A DNA stretch of 64,000 bases from Toxotes chatareus (GCA_016801885.1 CM028901.1:14643095-14707094), one strand, 5' to 3'. Positions 9,855 to 23,830 are shown, numbered from the stretch's first letter. The notes: generated by a model not told the origin, from the letters alone. Numbers and translations: made by a program.

Positions 9855-12800
9855 TCTAATGGCATCCCTGTCATGCTCAGCTGTACTTTATGTTTGGTGC
9901 TCATGATCAAATCTTAGCGTACTAACACACTAAAATGAGATCAGGAATTATGTAAACATTACCTACTAAATATCAGCATGCTGTCATTGTGAACATGCAT
10001 GCGGACCTCAGCATTTAACTCAAAGTACAGTTTCAAAGGAGCGTCTCAGAGCTGCTAACGTTGCTGTAGATTCAGGTCTTGTCTTGTTTGGCATCTGTCA
10101 TTTCACTGTGATTGACTGCAGACAAGTCAAGATACTACCAGGTACAGAAGAACAATTTTGGTGTCTACATATTCTCTGTGTACGATGTATGTTATTTCAG
10201 AACGCAAAATGTAGTCTGAATATCAAAGCTAACACAAATGATTTTTAGTGATTTAGTTATTTGAAATTCTAGATTCCTCAAAGTCACATGGAGAGCTGGA
10301 GTTTTTTTTTTCTCCCAGGCTGTCAGAGCATCTGTGTCCGATGCCCTTCCTCGTCAGGACCCATCCACAGAGAAGTGTGTGGGGCGGATTCATGCGATGG
10401 CACTGTCTGCCACATTTGTTACTCCTGTCACCAGCTGCAGGAGACAACTCATAAATGGAGTGGGCTGTGGGTGTCAGAAGACGTCCATCTTGTCACACAG
10501 CGATATTCAGCTTTGCCTACGCCTACCCCCCCACCTCCGATCTCCATCAGTCTCCACACTGTCTCCTTCCCTGCTCGTTCATACTGTATGACATTGAAAG
10601 AGGGTCAGACTTGCAGAGAATTTAGTGGAGTGATTTGCAAATTCTGAAAAGAAGCAAACCAATTTCCAAAAACATGCAATCAAAGCATCATATTGACCCA
10701 TTTATTAGGGAGAGTGCACCTTATTCACAGAGGATGAATCCTGCTGACTTTGGTGATCCACTGATTTTTTTCTCTGGAGTCACCAAACTTTTTTTGGATT
10801 TTGAAGTGTTTCATCAGATGCTGGTCTCCCGGGGACAAATCCTTTTTGGTCTCCTGACTTTTCCTTTTGCACAATCATGAGGATGATATTTGTGTTGTGG
10901 TTTTGTGCGACAAATCGCAACAAAATGGACAAGTTGAGGTGAAATTTGGTACAGACACAGTGTATGTCCTCTTTCTTTCTGCTTCACTTCTGAAATCCTA
11001 AAAGCTATAAAGCTGTAACTCAGATGAATTGAAAAGTTCCTGTAAAGATTTTTATTTTTTTATTTTTTTTTATCAGGCTAATTGATACAAAACTGCGGTT
11101 AACCAGGCAGTTTTCCGCTGTTGTATTTAAGAAGCATGTTCTTTTACAGCGAACCAATAACCCCTGCAGACGTTAAGGCAATCAGAGCCGAGCAGAGAGC
11201 ACGACTTGAATTGCTGCAGTAATATTAACCTGGTAAAGCCACCTCCTGATTAGTTAACCCTGACCTCCACCTCACCCTTTTCTCTTCATTGCTTAAACAT
11301 AAGAGGGCACAAAAGACATAAGCCTGGGGCCACTGGCTTTATGAAGACTGTATATCAAAGTGGCACAGATATGTAATTTTTACCAAGTCACAAAGTTCTG
11401 TTTGTTATTAGAAAACTGTGAGCATGAATTGTTCTGGTAGTGAACCTACTGCTGTTTTTGGTGACAATACAATGGATGAAATATAAACTTCTCTGTCTAT
11501 CATTAATGCTGCAGATGATATAATTCCTCTTGTTATCAAGGCCAGCGGCCAGCTGCTGTGCAAAATCATAATTAGCAATTTATATTACCTCCAATATGAT
11601 TATCTCATTAAATATCAGCCATCTAATCAAATCATAATGATGTTTGTATCACTGAGGGGAGTGCAGTTAACTCATGAACTGTAAAAATGAACTCTCCTGA
11701 TAGAAGAGCTGCATGGAGACGCAGATCTGATGAAAATAATATTAAAAAGCAAACATTTTCTACTCCCCTTACTGTTAAACCGCTTGTTAGCAGGATCATA
11801 AACCGTGTCTTTTTAACTCTGAGGGAACGGAATAGGAGCGCAAAATAATATTACGCAGAGACATCGGCATGGACGGGATTGGAATATGTATGATCCATGA
11901 TATTGCTGATCTCCCTGATACAGGTCCTGGTTCTAAAGGTCATCTGAAGCCTGGCTCGTAGAAGTCAGTGAAGGAGGCATGAGTCAGTGATCCCAGGCTG
12001 AGGCTTGTGTCTCACAGACAGAGAGGGACAGAAGATACCATTGGCTCATCATAAAGCTGTCAAGTGAGGCAGTCATCCACATCGGTGAACACAGTTACAT
12101 ATCACTGCCACAAATAACACACTTGCCATTAATAAATCCATCGTTTCGCTTCCATCGCTCAGAAGTAAACAGTAGCAGGGACCAGCTTTTCTTTTGGCTT
12201 TCTTTTAGTGCTTCATAAGGGATATGTTCTTGCTGTTGGCATTGTTTTTTGTTTTTTGTCTTGCCTCCTACGTCCCGCTCCTTCAAATCTGTTTATTTGG
12301 TCATTAAACATCATGTTCAGCTCCATCTGTTGCATCAAATGTCATCTTTGGAGGAATCTTGATGCAAAAATCTTTCACACATACGAACAAGAGCTTTGGC
12401 GCAGCAGTTTTCAGCGCAGTTTCATCTGTTTTGCAAATGCTCATAGTGTATTCAGTGAGGCTTAAGCTGCACAGAGATAAGGAAGGAAATCCTTTGAAAA
12501 AAAAGTTTGAATTGTAAGCAGCTGAAACAACTCATCCACCTATATCTTTCACATGTTTTAAAAGAAAAACATTTTAAGACTCATTACTGGACAAACAGAC
12601 GTGTCAAGATGGAGAATTTTTACCCTGTAAGAAGCTCAGTCAAGCTTTGTTTCTTTGCAAAGCTCTTTTGGTGTTTTGAAAATCCCTGTTACATTAACAG
12701 TGCATAATAGCTCACAGGGCCATGAAGAATCTGCCAGTACAATATATAATCTGCAAAAACAGAAGCTGGAGAAATCAACTACAGTACATGGCAATGGAAA

Positions 12801-13059
12801 CAAATACCCTGGGTGTTAGAGAGTGCTGTATTTCTGGAGGAACGGAAATTAGCTGAGGTGTGCGATTTTGATTAATATTCTCAGTCACAAGCAGAGAGCT
12901 GATAAAAGAGCTGGTAAAAGCTAGATAAGCCCGTGAGAGGTATATGAACTGAATACATGGAGAAACGTTCATTCATTATGATTTGTTAAAGTCTTTAAGA
13001 GCGTTTTCCTTTTTCATGATACTAATTAAGTCTAAGCAGTGAAAGACTTTTACTTTGTC

Positions 13060-13455
13060 ACAGATTTTGATGAGAAGATCGACACCATTGTAACGTCTGC
13101 GCACATAACCTAAAGCCAGAGCTGGGAGATAATTAGCATGGCTTAGCACAAAGACTGGAAGCAGCCTTGCTTTCTCCAGAGTTTCAAAAATGTTCCTTCC
13201 AGCTCCTCCAAAGCTCATCAATTAACGTGTCCATGCTATTTGTTTTATGTTTGATTTGTTTCGAGAAATTTTATTTTATTTATTTATTTCCTGGCTGAGA
13301 GTTGGATGTTATGATTAATACCATCTCTGCACAGTAAGTGGAAGGCTAAAGCCTCACATATGAGATTGGTGTTGACCGTCTCATCTGACTCTTGCCAAAC
13401 AAATTTTTTTTTTTTAATGTTACACTTTCCAAAATGTCACACTATTCCTTTAAAG
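13060..13455 (+). repeat. Cluster of dispersed repeat copies
   Basis: One copy runs from GATGAGAAGATCGACACCAT (about 13070) through GGGAGATAATTAGCATGGC and ACAAAGACTGGAAGCAG to about 13260. A second, partial copy follows with GGCTGAGAGTTGGATG and AATACCATCTCTGCACAG (about 13290-13355). At about 13430-13453 the motif AATGTCACACTATTCCTTTAAA is the reverse complement of the usual beginning of this repeat, which suggests a piece in the opposite direction. The same family recurs at 24454, 25475 and 54350 in this window. I recognise it as a common teleost dispersed repeat but cannot classify it. Confidence 0.6.
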
Positions 13456-14589
13456 TGTGACACCATAAAAATGTGAGATCACCATGAAAAGAGAACAACA
13501 GGACACTATTTCCAGTAGGCTGTGGTTATCACAGTAATTGAAGTTGGCACGTAATGTTGGCCTGGCCCAGTTATCAGCTCTACATTTCATAGATTTACAC
13601 ACCTTATTAAAATAGTGTCCCTCATTTATTTCTGGAACCCATTAAAAATGAACTTTATTGGTAACTTTATTGACCTGTTTTATAATTGGGCTTCAGTCAG
13701 GCAGCCTGTCTCTGTCCTGACTTACAGCTACTTTGAAAAGGGACATATCCCTTGTTCTGAACATGTCCTCAAGCGGTCACATCACATTTGACTTGATTTA
13801 TCATCTTTCATGATGCAGCTTGGAGCTCATGCTGTTATCTCTCTTGCTAACTTACACTGGGGATGATTGATTATCATGTTGGTGGACCTTGTATAAGGAC
13901 TTTCAAGAATAACCACTTCATTCCAATTTTGAAGGATTACATGGCTGGAAACATATGTATCATGTAGGGTATGTGCAGTAATAATAATGATGATGGAGCG
14001 ATGTAGTCCAGCTTCCACTGCTCAGTATCTGCTGCCGTTGAAGCTCACAGGCCTTTGTCTGTTTCCTACAACCAACAATAACCTAAGATGGGATTTGCTG
14101 TGGTGTCTGTAATTTAAAATAAGATGAATGATGCTCTGATCCTAAGCTTGTGACAAAGTTTACCTCATTTATTTTCATGCTTATTTAACAAATTGAAGCA
14201 ATAACTGTGGACGCTGGAGCCTGTAATGACTCGCTAAAATCAGAGTAATCAGTCCTTTTCATTCACTTATTAATGGAGGCTCTCACCGATTTACAGCCAC
14301 TTCCTCCTCCCTCTGCTGCCCTGCATACTGTACTCAAACAGCTGCTGCATGTCTGCTCTCTGCTGATCAAAGGTGTGAAAGGTTTGGACAACCTTTGATC
14401 TGAGCCTGGTAATTTGGAGGTGCTTTCATATGACTCAAGGCATAGCAGTTCAATATGAAACACATCACAAGTTCCACTGTCTGGTAACAGATAAATAGAG
14501 CAATGGTCACACCGTTGTGGGAAAAATTTCTGTCTCTTCTGTTCTGTTATTTGTCTGTTTTCTTACAACGAAACAGAATAAATAGGGCC

Positions 14590-14895
14590 AACTCAGGCTT
14601 GTCTTGAACCGTCCCCTAGTTATGCTGCTACAGGCCCTCTCTGCTGTAGGGTCTCTCTTGCTCCCCACACTTACTTTCTCGCCCACCTGAGCCGGGGTCT
14701 TTTCAGGGTTTCTGACTGTTAAAAAGGAATTTTTTCCTCACCACTGCTGTGGTTCTTGCTCATGGGGGAATATTGGGTCTCTGTAAATAATAATATAGAG
14801 TACAGTCTAAACCTGCTCTATGTGAAAACTGCCCTGAGAGAACTTCTGTTAAAGTTTGGTGCTATATAAATAAAGTTAAAAAAAAAAACTTGCCT
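14590..14895 (+). repeat. Teleost LINE/SINE 3'-tail repeat
   Basis: The segment contains GGGTTTCTGACTGTTAAAAA, then GGGTCTCTGTAAATAATAAT, GAGTACAGTCTAAACCTGCT and GGTGCTATATAAATAAAGTT, ending in an A run at 14879-14888. From memory this string of motifs is a very common teleost retroposon 3' end. The 5' limit is uncertain and there is no coding sequence in it. Confidence 0.6.
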
Positions 14896-16704
14896 TGACT
14901 TATAGAAAATAAAATCTGTTCCACTGTAAATATGGGTGTCTGAATATTATTGTAAGACAGTGTAACATACATGTAACAGTAGAAGCCACTAATGGGGTCT
15001 ATTCTATGGTATTGGACCCAACTTGGCCCCTCTGAGCCTATGCATTATGTTCTACTGCTAAATGTGAGTCTGTCAGTCTCTTCTTATTCTTCCCAAAGGT
15101 ACATGCAGCAGACTGCCTCCCCTGTCAGTCTCCATTACAGTTTACATATTCTAGAAGGGGCTGATTCATTGGAAGGTATTATATAACTTCTCACTGGGGG
15201 ACATCGCCCAAATGGGACAAATTGTAGCCGGAATTATCTCAAGGCACCCAAATCCACTGTTACCGGCCCCAGCACAGGAACAGTGGCTCCGCTTGGCTCC
15301 AAATTTGGCAACACTGCTTGTAGATGCACACACAGGTTTTTTTTTTTTTAACATCTGCTGCATACTGTGCTTTTTTGAATGTACCTAAAAATGTACTCTC
15401 CACTAACACTGCCTCTGCTAACAACACTATTAACTTGGCAACGTGGACAATTACAATGACATGTTAGCTTTAATGACGACAGTCATAATGATAATGGTGA
15501 TAGAGATGATGACCATCACTATCATTCAGATTTTTTATCACACATGTTTATCAGTGTGTACATAGGTTAAAATTGTATGGAAATGTTTGGATGAGAATGG
15601 AGGATTGTTATTACACTGTTACATCGTTCGCACATGACCCATTACATTTCATTTTAAAAATAGGTTCATTCATGCAATCTTCATTATGCTCAGTGCAAAC
15701 TGAACATAAGAAAAGATGGTCAATAGATGTTTGCTGCAAACTAAATTACAAACTGCAATTAGAAATAAATAAATACAAGCTGTAACAAATAAATGTTGTC
15801 CAGTGAAAAATACCCAGGCACAGGTACAGGTACTACCATTACATATAAAAACAGACCAGAAGAGAAAAGGCTTTGTTTATTATGTGATTTGAGTAACACT
15901 GGAGATCATTTCCTGTGTTATTGTTCCTTTCATGATGATTTTAGGGCCATACTTTTTAGTACAGCTCTGAATCATCAAGGACAAAGGAGGATTGTGTAAA
16001 ACACCTGTCGTTCCTCAGAAAAGCAGCCTTTTTGTCCTGCATGTTATGTTATATATTTAAGAAGTTTCACAATTGCAGAAGTATGTTTGTATGTGCGTAT
16101 CACACTAAGTATGATTATACTACACCGACAGAAAAATAGACTGTTAGAGCAACTACACACAACTACACAAACACATTTGACAAATAAATGTATTCTATTA
16201 ACGCCTATCCTTTTTATAAGTACTGATTTTTGTTTTGTTCTCACTGTGTCTTTGTGTGCACGTTCACTTCTCAGGACCAGGAAAGAGCACCACAACGTGC
16301 AGAGTAATGCTGCGGCACATTGCAGCTGACACTTCTGTGAAGGTGGGATCCAGTAGAAGGTAAATGGTTAACAGGCCCTGAGGGCTCCTTTCTATTTCTT
16401 GTGTCAAAGAAAGACAACACTCATCAGTACTGGGGCTCTCCCCCCAGCTCTGCTCTACAGACTCCATCTGAGCAGAGATACTTAAGGAGACGTTCCAGGT
16501 GGAACAGAGATCTGACCTCAAGTGCCAATCAGACCAAAGCCTCTCACTGGCTTCATGGCTCATCAATCACATCCGAGATGTGAAACCTTAGGGATGAACA
16601 CAGAAGAAGGCTCAGCAGAATTAGGATGAAGGCGCATCCTTGGGAAGGGGCTGGTGAGCTGTCATTCACCAGTGAAGAAAGTGTTTTTCATGTTGTACAA
16701 CCTT

Positions 16705-18832
16705 TAGAATCAGAATCAGAATCAGGTTTAATCGCCAAGTACGCAAACACATACAAGGAATTTTTTGCCGGCAGTTGTTGTCTCTCTAGTATATAAAATA
16801 TAAAAATATTTCCAAATATACAAATATACAAATATGTAATGTGCATGAAACATGAAATGCGTACCAGTAGAGAGTGGATTGAAGGTGTTGGAAGATAAAT
16901 AAAATAGAATAAATATAAGAATAAAATAAAATAAGACAAAAAAAATAAAATAAAATAAAATAAAATGAAATTAAGTATGCAATAGTGAGTTATCTGTTAA
17001 CTGTACTGTTCAGTAGAGTGACTGCTGTGGGGAAGAAGCTGTTCCGGTGTCTGCTTGTTTTGGTCTGGAGGGCCCTGAGGCGCCTCCCTGATGGGAGCAG
17101 TTCAAACAGTCTGTGTGCGGGGTGAAAGGAGTCCATCATGATGTTCCCTGCCCTCTTTCGCGTCCTGGAGAAGTACAAGTCCTGGATAGAGGGCAGGGGG
17201 ACACCAATGATACGCTCAGCAGTCCTCACAGTGCGCTGCAGTCTGGTCTTGTCCTGCTTAGTGGCAGCTCCGAACCACACAGTGATGGAGGTGCACAGGA
17301 CGGACTCAATGACTGCTGTGTAGAACTGCAGCAGCAGCTCTTGGGGGAGTCCGTATTTCCTCAAGAGCCGCAGGAAGTACATCCTCTGCTGGGCCTTATT
17401 GAGGATGGAGCTGATGTTCTGCTCCCACTTCCTCCTGTGAGATGATCGTGCCCAAGAATCTGAAGCTCTCCACAATGGAGACGGGGCTGTTGAGTACTGT
17501 GAGGGGGGGCAGAGCAGGGGGATGTCTCCTAAAGTCCACTATCATCTCCACCGTCTTGAGGGTGTTCAGCTCAAGGTTGTTTTGACCGCACCAGAGCACC
17601 AGCTGATCCACTTGCCGTCGGTATGCAGACTCATCATCATTCTGGATGAGACCAATGACAGTGGTGTCGTCTGCAAACTTCAGGAGCTTCACAGAGGGGT
17701 CTGTGGAGGTGCAGTCATTTGTGTAGAGGGAGAAGAGAAGTGGAGAGAGGACACATCCCTGGGGGGCGCCGGTGTTGGTGGTCAGAGTGTCTGAGGTGAA
17801 CCGTCCCAGCCTCACCTGCTGGCTTCTGTCAGTCAGGAAGCTGTAGATCCACTTACAGAGGGCAGGTGGCACAGTGAGCTGGGACAGTTTGGAGCAGAGG
17901 GTGTGGGGGATAATGGTGTTGAACGCCGAGCTAAAGTCCACAAAGAGGATCCGTGCATAAGTCCCAGGACAATCCAGGTGCTGCAGGATGTAGTGCAATC
18001 CGATGTTAACTGCATCGTCCACTGACCTGTTTGCCCGATAGGCAAACTGCAGGGGTCCAGCAGGTCACTCGTGAGGGACTTCAGGTGGGTCAGCACCAGG
18101 CGTTCAAAGGTCTTCATAACTACAGATGTCAGTGCAACGGGTCTGTAGTCATTCAGTCCTGAGATGGAGGATTTCTTGGGGACTGGGATGATGGTGGAAC
18201 GCTTGAAGCAGGAGGGGACTTCACCCAGCTCCAGGGATCTGTTGAAGAGCTGAGTGAAGATGGGAGCCAGTTGATCTGCACAGGCCCGCAGACAGGAGGG
18301 GGACACTCCGTCTGGGCCCGGAGCTTTCCTGATTTTCTGCCTCTGGAGCAACCGGGTCATTTCTCCCTCGCTGATACGGAGTGATTGTGAGTCAGGGGGG
18401 CTGGAGGGGGGAAGGGGTGAGGTGGGTGCTGCAGTGCCAGGGTAAGTGTTGGTGGGTGGTGGGGGAGGGAGGGCAGGAAGGGGAGCTGCAGAGAGGTGAG
18501 GGACGGGTGTGAAATGGTCCTTCTCAAATCTGCAGTAGAAGGTGTTGAGTTTGTCAGCCAGGGCTTTGTTAGCTTCAGCAGTGGGGAAGGGCGAGTCCTG
18601 TAGTTGGTGATCTCCTGCAGGCCTCTCCACACTGTTGCTGGATCGTTAGCTGAGAAATTGTCTCTCAGTTTTTCAGAGTAGCGCCTCTTGGCCACTCTGA
18701 TCTCCTTTGTCAGTGTGTTTCTGGCCTGCCTGTACAGGGCTCTGTCTCCACTCCTGTAGGCATCCTCCTTGGCATGACGAAGGTGGCTGAGTTTTTTTTC
18801 TACAGCCTCATCTGCATCTTTACAATTTTTCT
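16705..18832 (-). mobile_element. 5'-truncated non-LTR retrotransposon (CR1/L2-type LINE)
   Basis: The element lies on the minus strand. Its 3' end, with tandem TGATTC units as expected of a CR1/L2-group tail, is at about 16705-16726. An A/T-rich 3'UTR with AAAAT repeats covers about 16795-16975. The reverse-transcriptase region runs from about 16990 to 18830. Sequence encoding the endonuclease is absent, so the copy is 5'-truncated near 18832, as is usual for LINEs. I saw no convincing target-site duplication. The clade assignment (L2/Maui-like rather than Rex1) is from memory of the protein motifs and is tentative. Confidence 0.9.
16990..18832 (-). pseudogene. LINE reverse transcriptase, frameshifted
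   Basis: The minus-strand frames together make the C-terminal part of a LINE polyprotein. The order is a basic linker (AKRRYSEKLRDNFSANDP, from 18695), a fingers segment with RKAPGPDGVSPSCLR (frame 17833-18630), and the palm with FVDFSSAFN, GAPQGCVLSPLLF and FADD (frame 17396-18022). FADD is encoded at 17666-17677. A C-terminal part with KAQQRMYFLRLLRKYG and SITVWFGAATKQD follows (frame 16990-17475). The reading frame shifts near 18590, 18045 and 17440, so no functional protein can be made. The catalytic aspartates are still present, which suggests a fairly young loss. It is unrelated to the host gene upstream. Confidence 0.9.
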
Positions 18833-21800
18833 AAACAGCAGGAGGAAAATAAAGCAAGTCTGACTCAAGGTCCACTTATTAGCCTTTCAAGAACTTGGGT
18901 TGACTTCAAAACCTGGTCAAACCACTGTTTAAAATAGTGATTTTCACAGAATCAGTATATTTCCTCTGAATTGCCACATTTAGCAAATTAGCTCATGTAG
19001 ATGAAGCAAATCCAAAATTCAGATCATGTCAACTGTAGTAGATGCTGATTGACAAATTCTCACCATTGACTAACAGCAAACCATCTTAACAGTGCAGATG
19101 TTTAACAGAGTGGAGAGCTGGGGGAATACTGACTGCTCCATGAAAAGAAGCATTTCTAGTTGTCTGTATTGTCCTGGTGGCAGCAGAGCTACCAACAGCT
19201 AGTTTACTGATTTGGAAGCCTAAATTAAAGGACTATAGTGGCTGAGCAGAGCAAGAACGTTCCTATGTAACCACTGTGTTAGGAGTTAGCTCACCAGCTG
19301 CTGTGATTCTCCAAGCAGGCCTGCACTTCATCTCTACCAAACTCCTTATTAAACTTTGCTTTGGTCCTTTCTGTGTGATATGGTTGAGAATGAATGTTCA
19401 CACTTGAACTTTAAACTCCTCATAGATACAGTGACACAGAGTTCCTTTAGCTTTCATAACCTATTTGTAATTGAAGTTGAATAACAGGAGGGATTGAACT
19501 CTAAATGAGATTCGACTTCAGATTTAATTGGATCAGTCAAAAGAAGCCGTGGTTAAACAAATACAGAGCGATACCTCCCTCAGCTGAGTTGTTAGATGAG
19601 GAGGAGGATGGAGAAATAAAGGATTTAAACCCACTACCCTCTGTGTAAATATGAAGTTATTACCCACTGAGATCAAAACACCTGCAACCAAAGATATTGC
19701 TCTGCTAGCTACTACACCCTATCAGGTCATGTGTGGTGTTTTGACATGAGCAGTTTCTTAGTTGTGCACAATCAAGTTAAGAAAGTGACAAGAGACAAGT
19801 GAACCAGCAACACAGGGACCAGTTACACTGGAAACATGTCCTGCCTTCTGTATGTATGATGCATTTTTGGTTGTGATTTAATAGTTTCACCGCTCCACCA
19901 ATCAACTACAGCAGTAACAAAATCATCATAACACCAAACACAAAGTCAAACAGCACATCCAGTTTTGCTGAAGATGGTGACGCACTCCTGGATTATAATT
20001 CAGAGTCTGATCTTCATCTTATAACGAGGAATTAATTATGACACTAATTGCAGCCTAATGAGTCATAACAAACCCAAATCACTGAAGAAGTGCTTGACTC
20101 ACAAACATGCACCACTTTTTTTTTTGCAGTAATATTTTATTTACATCAAAGGCTACGCTTATGAACTGTGTTCAATACTTTAGATATTTCTATTGAATTC
20201 AGTGCTCAGCCACTGAGACAACCACCCAGTCATGGTATTCATCCCCAGTTTACTGCAGTTACTGCCCACCGGGTGGGACAAATAACATCACTTTGCAGTT
20301 TGTGAATTTCTTGATGAAACGAAGGCCACGCCTGTTTCAGATCACTTCTTATACCATACGCTTGCTTTGATGCTACAAAAAACAAACAAAAAAAAAAAAA
20401 ACCTAAAAGACAAGGTTGTAATCAGTTTAGTAAACAACTTCATTTCTTAGACCCTCTGTTCTACATTAAAATTGCTGTTGCTGTTCATCAATCAACAAAC
20501 TACAAAAGGGACATTTATTTACATTCAAATGTGGAATGAAACCTCTACTGAGCACTGCGGTCCTGTGTGTGTAAAATTCAGTGTGGAGGTAAATACTCAT
20601 GCTCATCACAAGATAAACAGCTCTACCATTTATTGCTGTTTGCTTTCGCTTTTTAAGGCAGTGGATTATCAGCCGTTCTGGGAAAGAAACGCACCGAGCA
20701 GCGAGAGAGAGCTGCCAGAGTACACGCTTTTAATAGACTTTATGACTGGTGATTTATCCTGCTGTTTCTCCTGTAATCAGCATCACACCTGAAGACCCAT
20801 TACTTTCACTGAATGACATGATGACAGAGTAATATCACAGATGTCCTTCTTTTCCTAGCCACCAAACCACCCCCCCCCCCCCCCCCGCGGCCACTGCAAT
20901 GCCCCCAACAATTTCCACCAATCATATGGTTATATTTGGTTTAGGTCATGTCCTGATTTTAAATGCAGAATCCCATTTTATTTATTTCTGATGAAAAGGC
21001 AGCTGAGATGGAAATGCCACAGTTTTACCCTGCACAAATGATTCTTTCTGTCTTCTTTCTTTTCCCTCCTTTGTCTAAAATTGCAAACTGATGAGTTGTG
21101 CTGCCCCCACTGTATTGAGGCTGTTTGTCTCTGTGTAATAACAAGGGGAAAAAAACCCACACCCCCCAAAAAAACAAGTTTTATGCAGGTTGCAACATAT
21201 TTTCTACACATGTATCAACCCGAGCGGCAAGCTGGAAGCACGCCTAATGGGTCTGGTATGGTTTTCATGACACACAACCCATTAACTGAGTAGCATGTCC
21301 TGGTGCGAGTCTCATATAGCCGCACACATTATGATGGTAATGTTTAAAACCCAGCAAAGAGGAGGCAGCAGAAGACTAATGGACTTTCTCTGGAGTGTGA
21401 TTTAGTGATAATGTTCAGCAAATAGAAAATATTTCATGCATGTCATCCTCTTTAGGATGCAAAAAAAAAGGGCTAAAAGTTCTGTTGTGTTGCTTAGAAA
21501 CATCTTTATTTAATGAAAGTATCTTTTTTTGTCAGGGTCAAGTAGGAAATTTACAAATATGTTACAAGTCAGTTGTTTTGATTGAAACTCATGGTATAAC
21601 CACCATGAACACGAAAACAAAAATGGGAGTTTATCGGGTAAATTAAGTGGATAGAAATGAAGGGGAAAACATTTAGTGGACAGAGATCCAAACACACATC
21701 TGCTCTCCTGCTTCAGGACAGCAATTACAATTATTTATTTTTCTATTTCTGTCGCCTAGAAGCAGAAGAAAGATGCTTCACTGTTTAAGACTCAACTTTG

Positions 21801-23809
21801 AATGAGACAAAAACAGACTCAGTGCGATGGTTTGACTTGAGATAGACGCCAAACATTAACAGTGAATGTGAGCAACCTTGATATAACATACGTCGAACAC
21901 AGTTAGAGTCACAGTTGGCAACTTTGCGTGATTTTTTTTTTTTTTTTTAATGACAAAGAGATGGAAGCTGTTGATCTTCAACACCCAGACGTCCTATAAA
22001 TGTGTGATGTCAGTAAAGTGCGGTCACACAGTGTTGGCTGGTCTATGATAGGACACCAAAGGGACGATATGCTGGTGAGTCCTGCTTTCTCTTTGAGTTT
22101 TACTTTATCACTTTCTTAGGTAAACAGGTTCAAAATGTCATCTGGGGAAAAAAACTGTAACTCCAGCTAATGTTAGACATTTTTAATACTGTATTCACAT
22201 CTTGCCTCGTGCAGATTTAAAAAGTCTGTTCACCCAAATTACCAAAAACAGATTTTCTCACTTACTTCTAGAGTTATCTAGCCATGCAGGCAGTTCTGGG
22301 TTTAAAGATATCTGTCTGAGATTTCTGCTGACAAACCAATACAGTGAAGGTGACTGGAATTTAGTTTGAGGGCACTTCCATCATTTAAACAAAACATAAA
22401 AAAAAGCACCAGACAGAAATGTGTGGGGAACTGATAATAGTCTGGAAATCTTTGTAAATGGATGACAACAGAGTCATAAACAGTGTGTTCTGTAAACAAA
22501 ACGATTGTTCTGTGAAAAACTGCAGGCACATTTCACTTGGACTGGCTCAACTTTTACACCAACAGAACGCACCGTCATCCAGAAAGATGCTGTGTTGGCT
22601 AATCGAGTCTGTGTAAGACAGATCACATATGAAATGTGGATGTCATATTTTTGTTTACCTCACCATAGTAACAACTAAAGAAAAAAAAATTGGCAGTAAA
22701 ATCCTTTCCCACGATAGAATAAACTGCTGAACAGCATTTTAACTCGAGGATCTGAAAATCAGCTCAAACTGGATTTGATGAATGAATTGGAATTTCATTG
22801 TCTCACTGGTAAAAGCAACAACAAGCATTCACCAAAGAAGACTCTTTAAACACACGGCTGTTTTTCAGTCTAAACACCCACTACAGCTTTCACAATATAC
22901 ATCTGGCATTTAGATTAAAAGACCCAGAATTCTAAACCTTAAACTGAACTGTCATACCAGCAAACTGGTGTCAAAGAAATACAGAAAATGGTATGATAGT
23001 CCATAAACTGTATTTGATAGACTGGAAGCAACAGAATGACAGCATTCACCATTTTATTCCCTCTGTCCTGTGGACAGCACAAGTTATATCTCAATCCATT
23101 TGCTTTGTTTAATTCTATCTACCTGTCTGTCCATCCATCCATCCGTCTATCTCAAGGTTGATGGTAGGCTGTACCATTGTCCTGGGGTGGAGGCAGAAGC
23201 CTCAGACACATTTCTTAAAGCCTGGGCAGAAAAAAAAAAAAAACTACATGCATAGTTAGGTAACACTAAAGGTAAGTGAGAAAATCTGATTTTTTGGGGG
23301 ATGAACTTACCCTTAAAAAGGGTCTCACCATAAACAGAGGCCAGGTATTAGGAGTTTCTGTCCTTCTGAACTGTAAAATATATACAGTGATAATGCACCG
23401 AGTGTCATCACAAAAAGAGAAAGTTTCCTTACCATTACGTCATCAGATGGACACTGAGGAGGAACAAACAACTCGAGAGAACACATTCAAACGTCTAGAT
23501 CCACTGGTTGAATTTATGATCCTAAAAAACCGTTGAGGAGGCCAAAAGAAAAATAAAACTGGAAGTCAAGAGTAAAACTTTTAGCTGCACGCCTTGGCAC
23601 ACCTGTCCCAAACTCTTTGGCATGTACGACCAGCAAAATTTATGGTTAATTATTTCATTTATCTTTTTTTTTCCCATCAATATAAAAATTGAAATAGAAA
23701 ACAGTAAAACAAAAAGGTATCAAATTTCATGTCTCCTATAGTTTGTTTATCTTACAATAAAACATTAACAACAGTGTTTTATGCCAAAAAGGCTATATAT
23801 CAATACTAC
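18833..23809. other. Intergenic stretch downstream of CTDP1
   Basis: No exon, RNA gene or clear transposon is supported here on either strand. It holds low-complexity pieces: A runs near 20390, a 17-base C run at 20870-20886, a T run near 21935, a CCAT-type tetranucleotide run near 23132 and an A run near 23230. Open frames are short and do not resemble any family I know. Confidence 0.6.
20870..20886. repeat. Poly(C) tract
   Basis: Seventeen consecutive C residues are followed by GCGGCC. On the minus strand this is a G tract that could take part in a G-quadruplex. Confidence 0.9.
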
Positions 23810-23824
23810 AAAAAAATCTAAGCC

Positions 23825-23830
23825 TTTATT
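23825..23830 (-). promoter_or_regulatory. Distal poly(A) signal AATAAA
   Basis: TTTATT on the plus strand reads AATAAA on the minus strand, about 190 bases after the CTDP1 stop codon. T-rich sequence follows it on the minus strand. Confidence 0.55.

Larger units (their letters stand above)
6675..16704. other. Intergenic stretch with old repeats
   Basis: There is no exon here that I can support on either strand. The stretch lies downstream of CTDP1, beyond its polyadenylation signals. It holds the palindromes, dispersed repeats and possible repeats listed separately, poly(A) or poly(T) runs near 7600, 7803 and 15340, and otherwise unremarkable AT-rich sequence. The longest open frame (8277-8903, minus strand) has no family I recognise. 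Some quieter segments, for example 6690-7060 and 11480-11720, could be conserved non-coding elements, but one sequence alone cannot show that. Confidence 0.6.

Noticed and set aside
10288..10647. Open frame of 119 codons after a splice-acceptor-like T-rich tract ending CCCAG
   Set aside because: No domain is recognisable, the overlapping frame is equally open, and no donor or neighbouring exon was found. A chance acceptor-like tract is common in AT-rich sequence.
14470..14495. CACTGTCTGGTAAC, similar to part of miR-200a
   Set aside because: The complementary arm expected about 30 bases upstream is absent, so no precursor hairpin can form.
1..23809. KCNG2 or another known vertebrate neighbour of CTDP1 downstream
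   Set aside because: I looked for potassium-channel or other conserved exons on both strands and found none. If synteny holds, the neighbour lies beyond the window.
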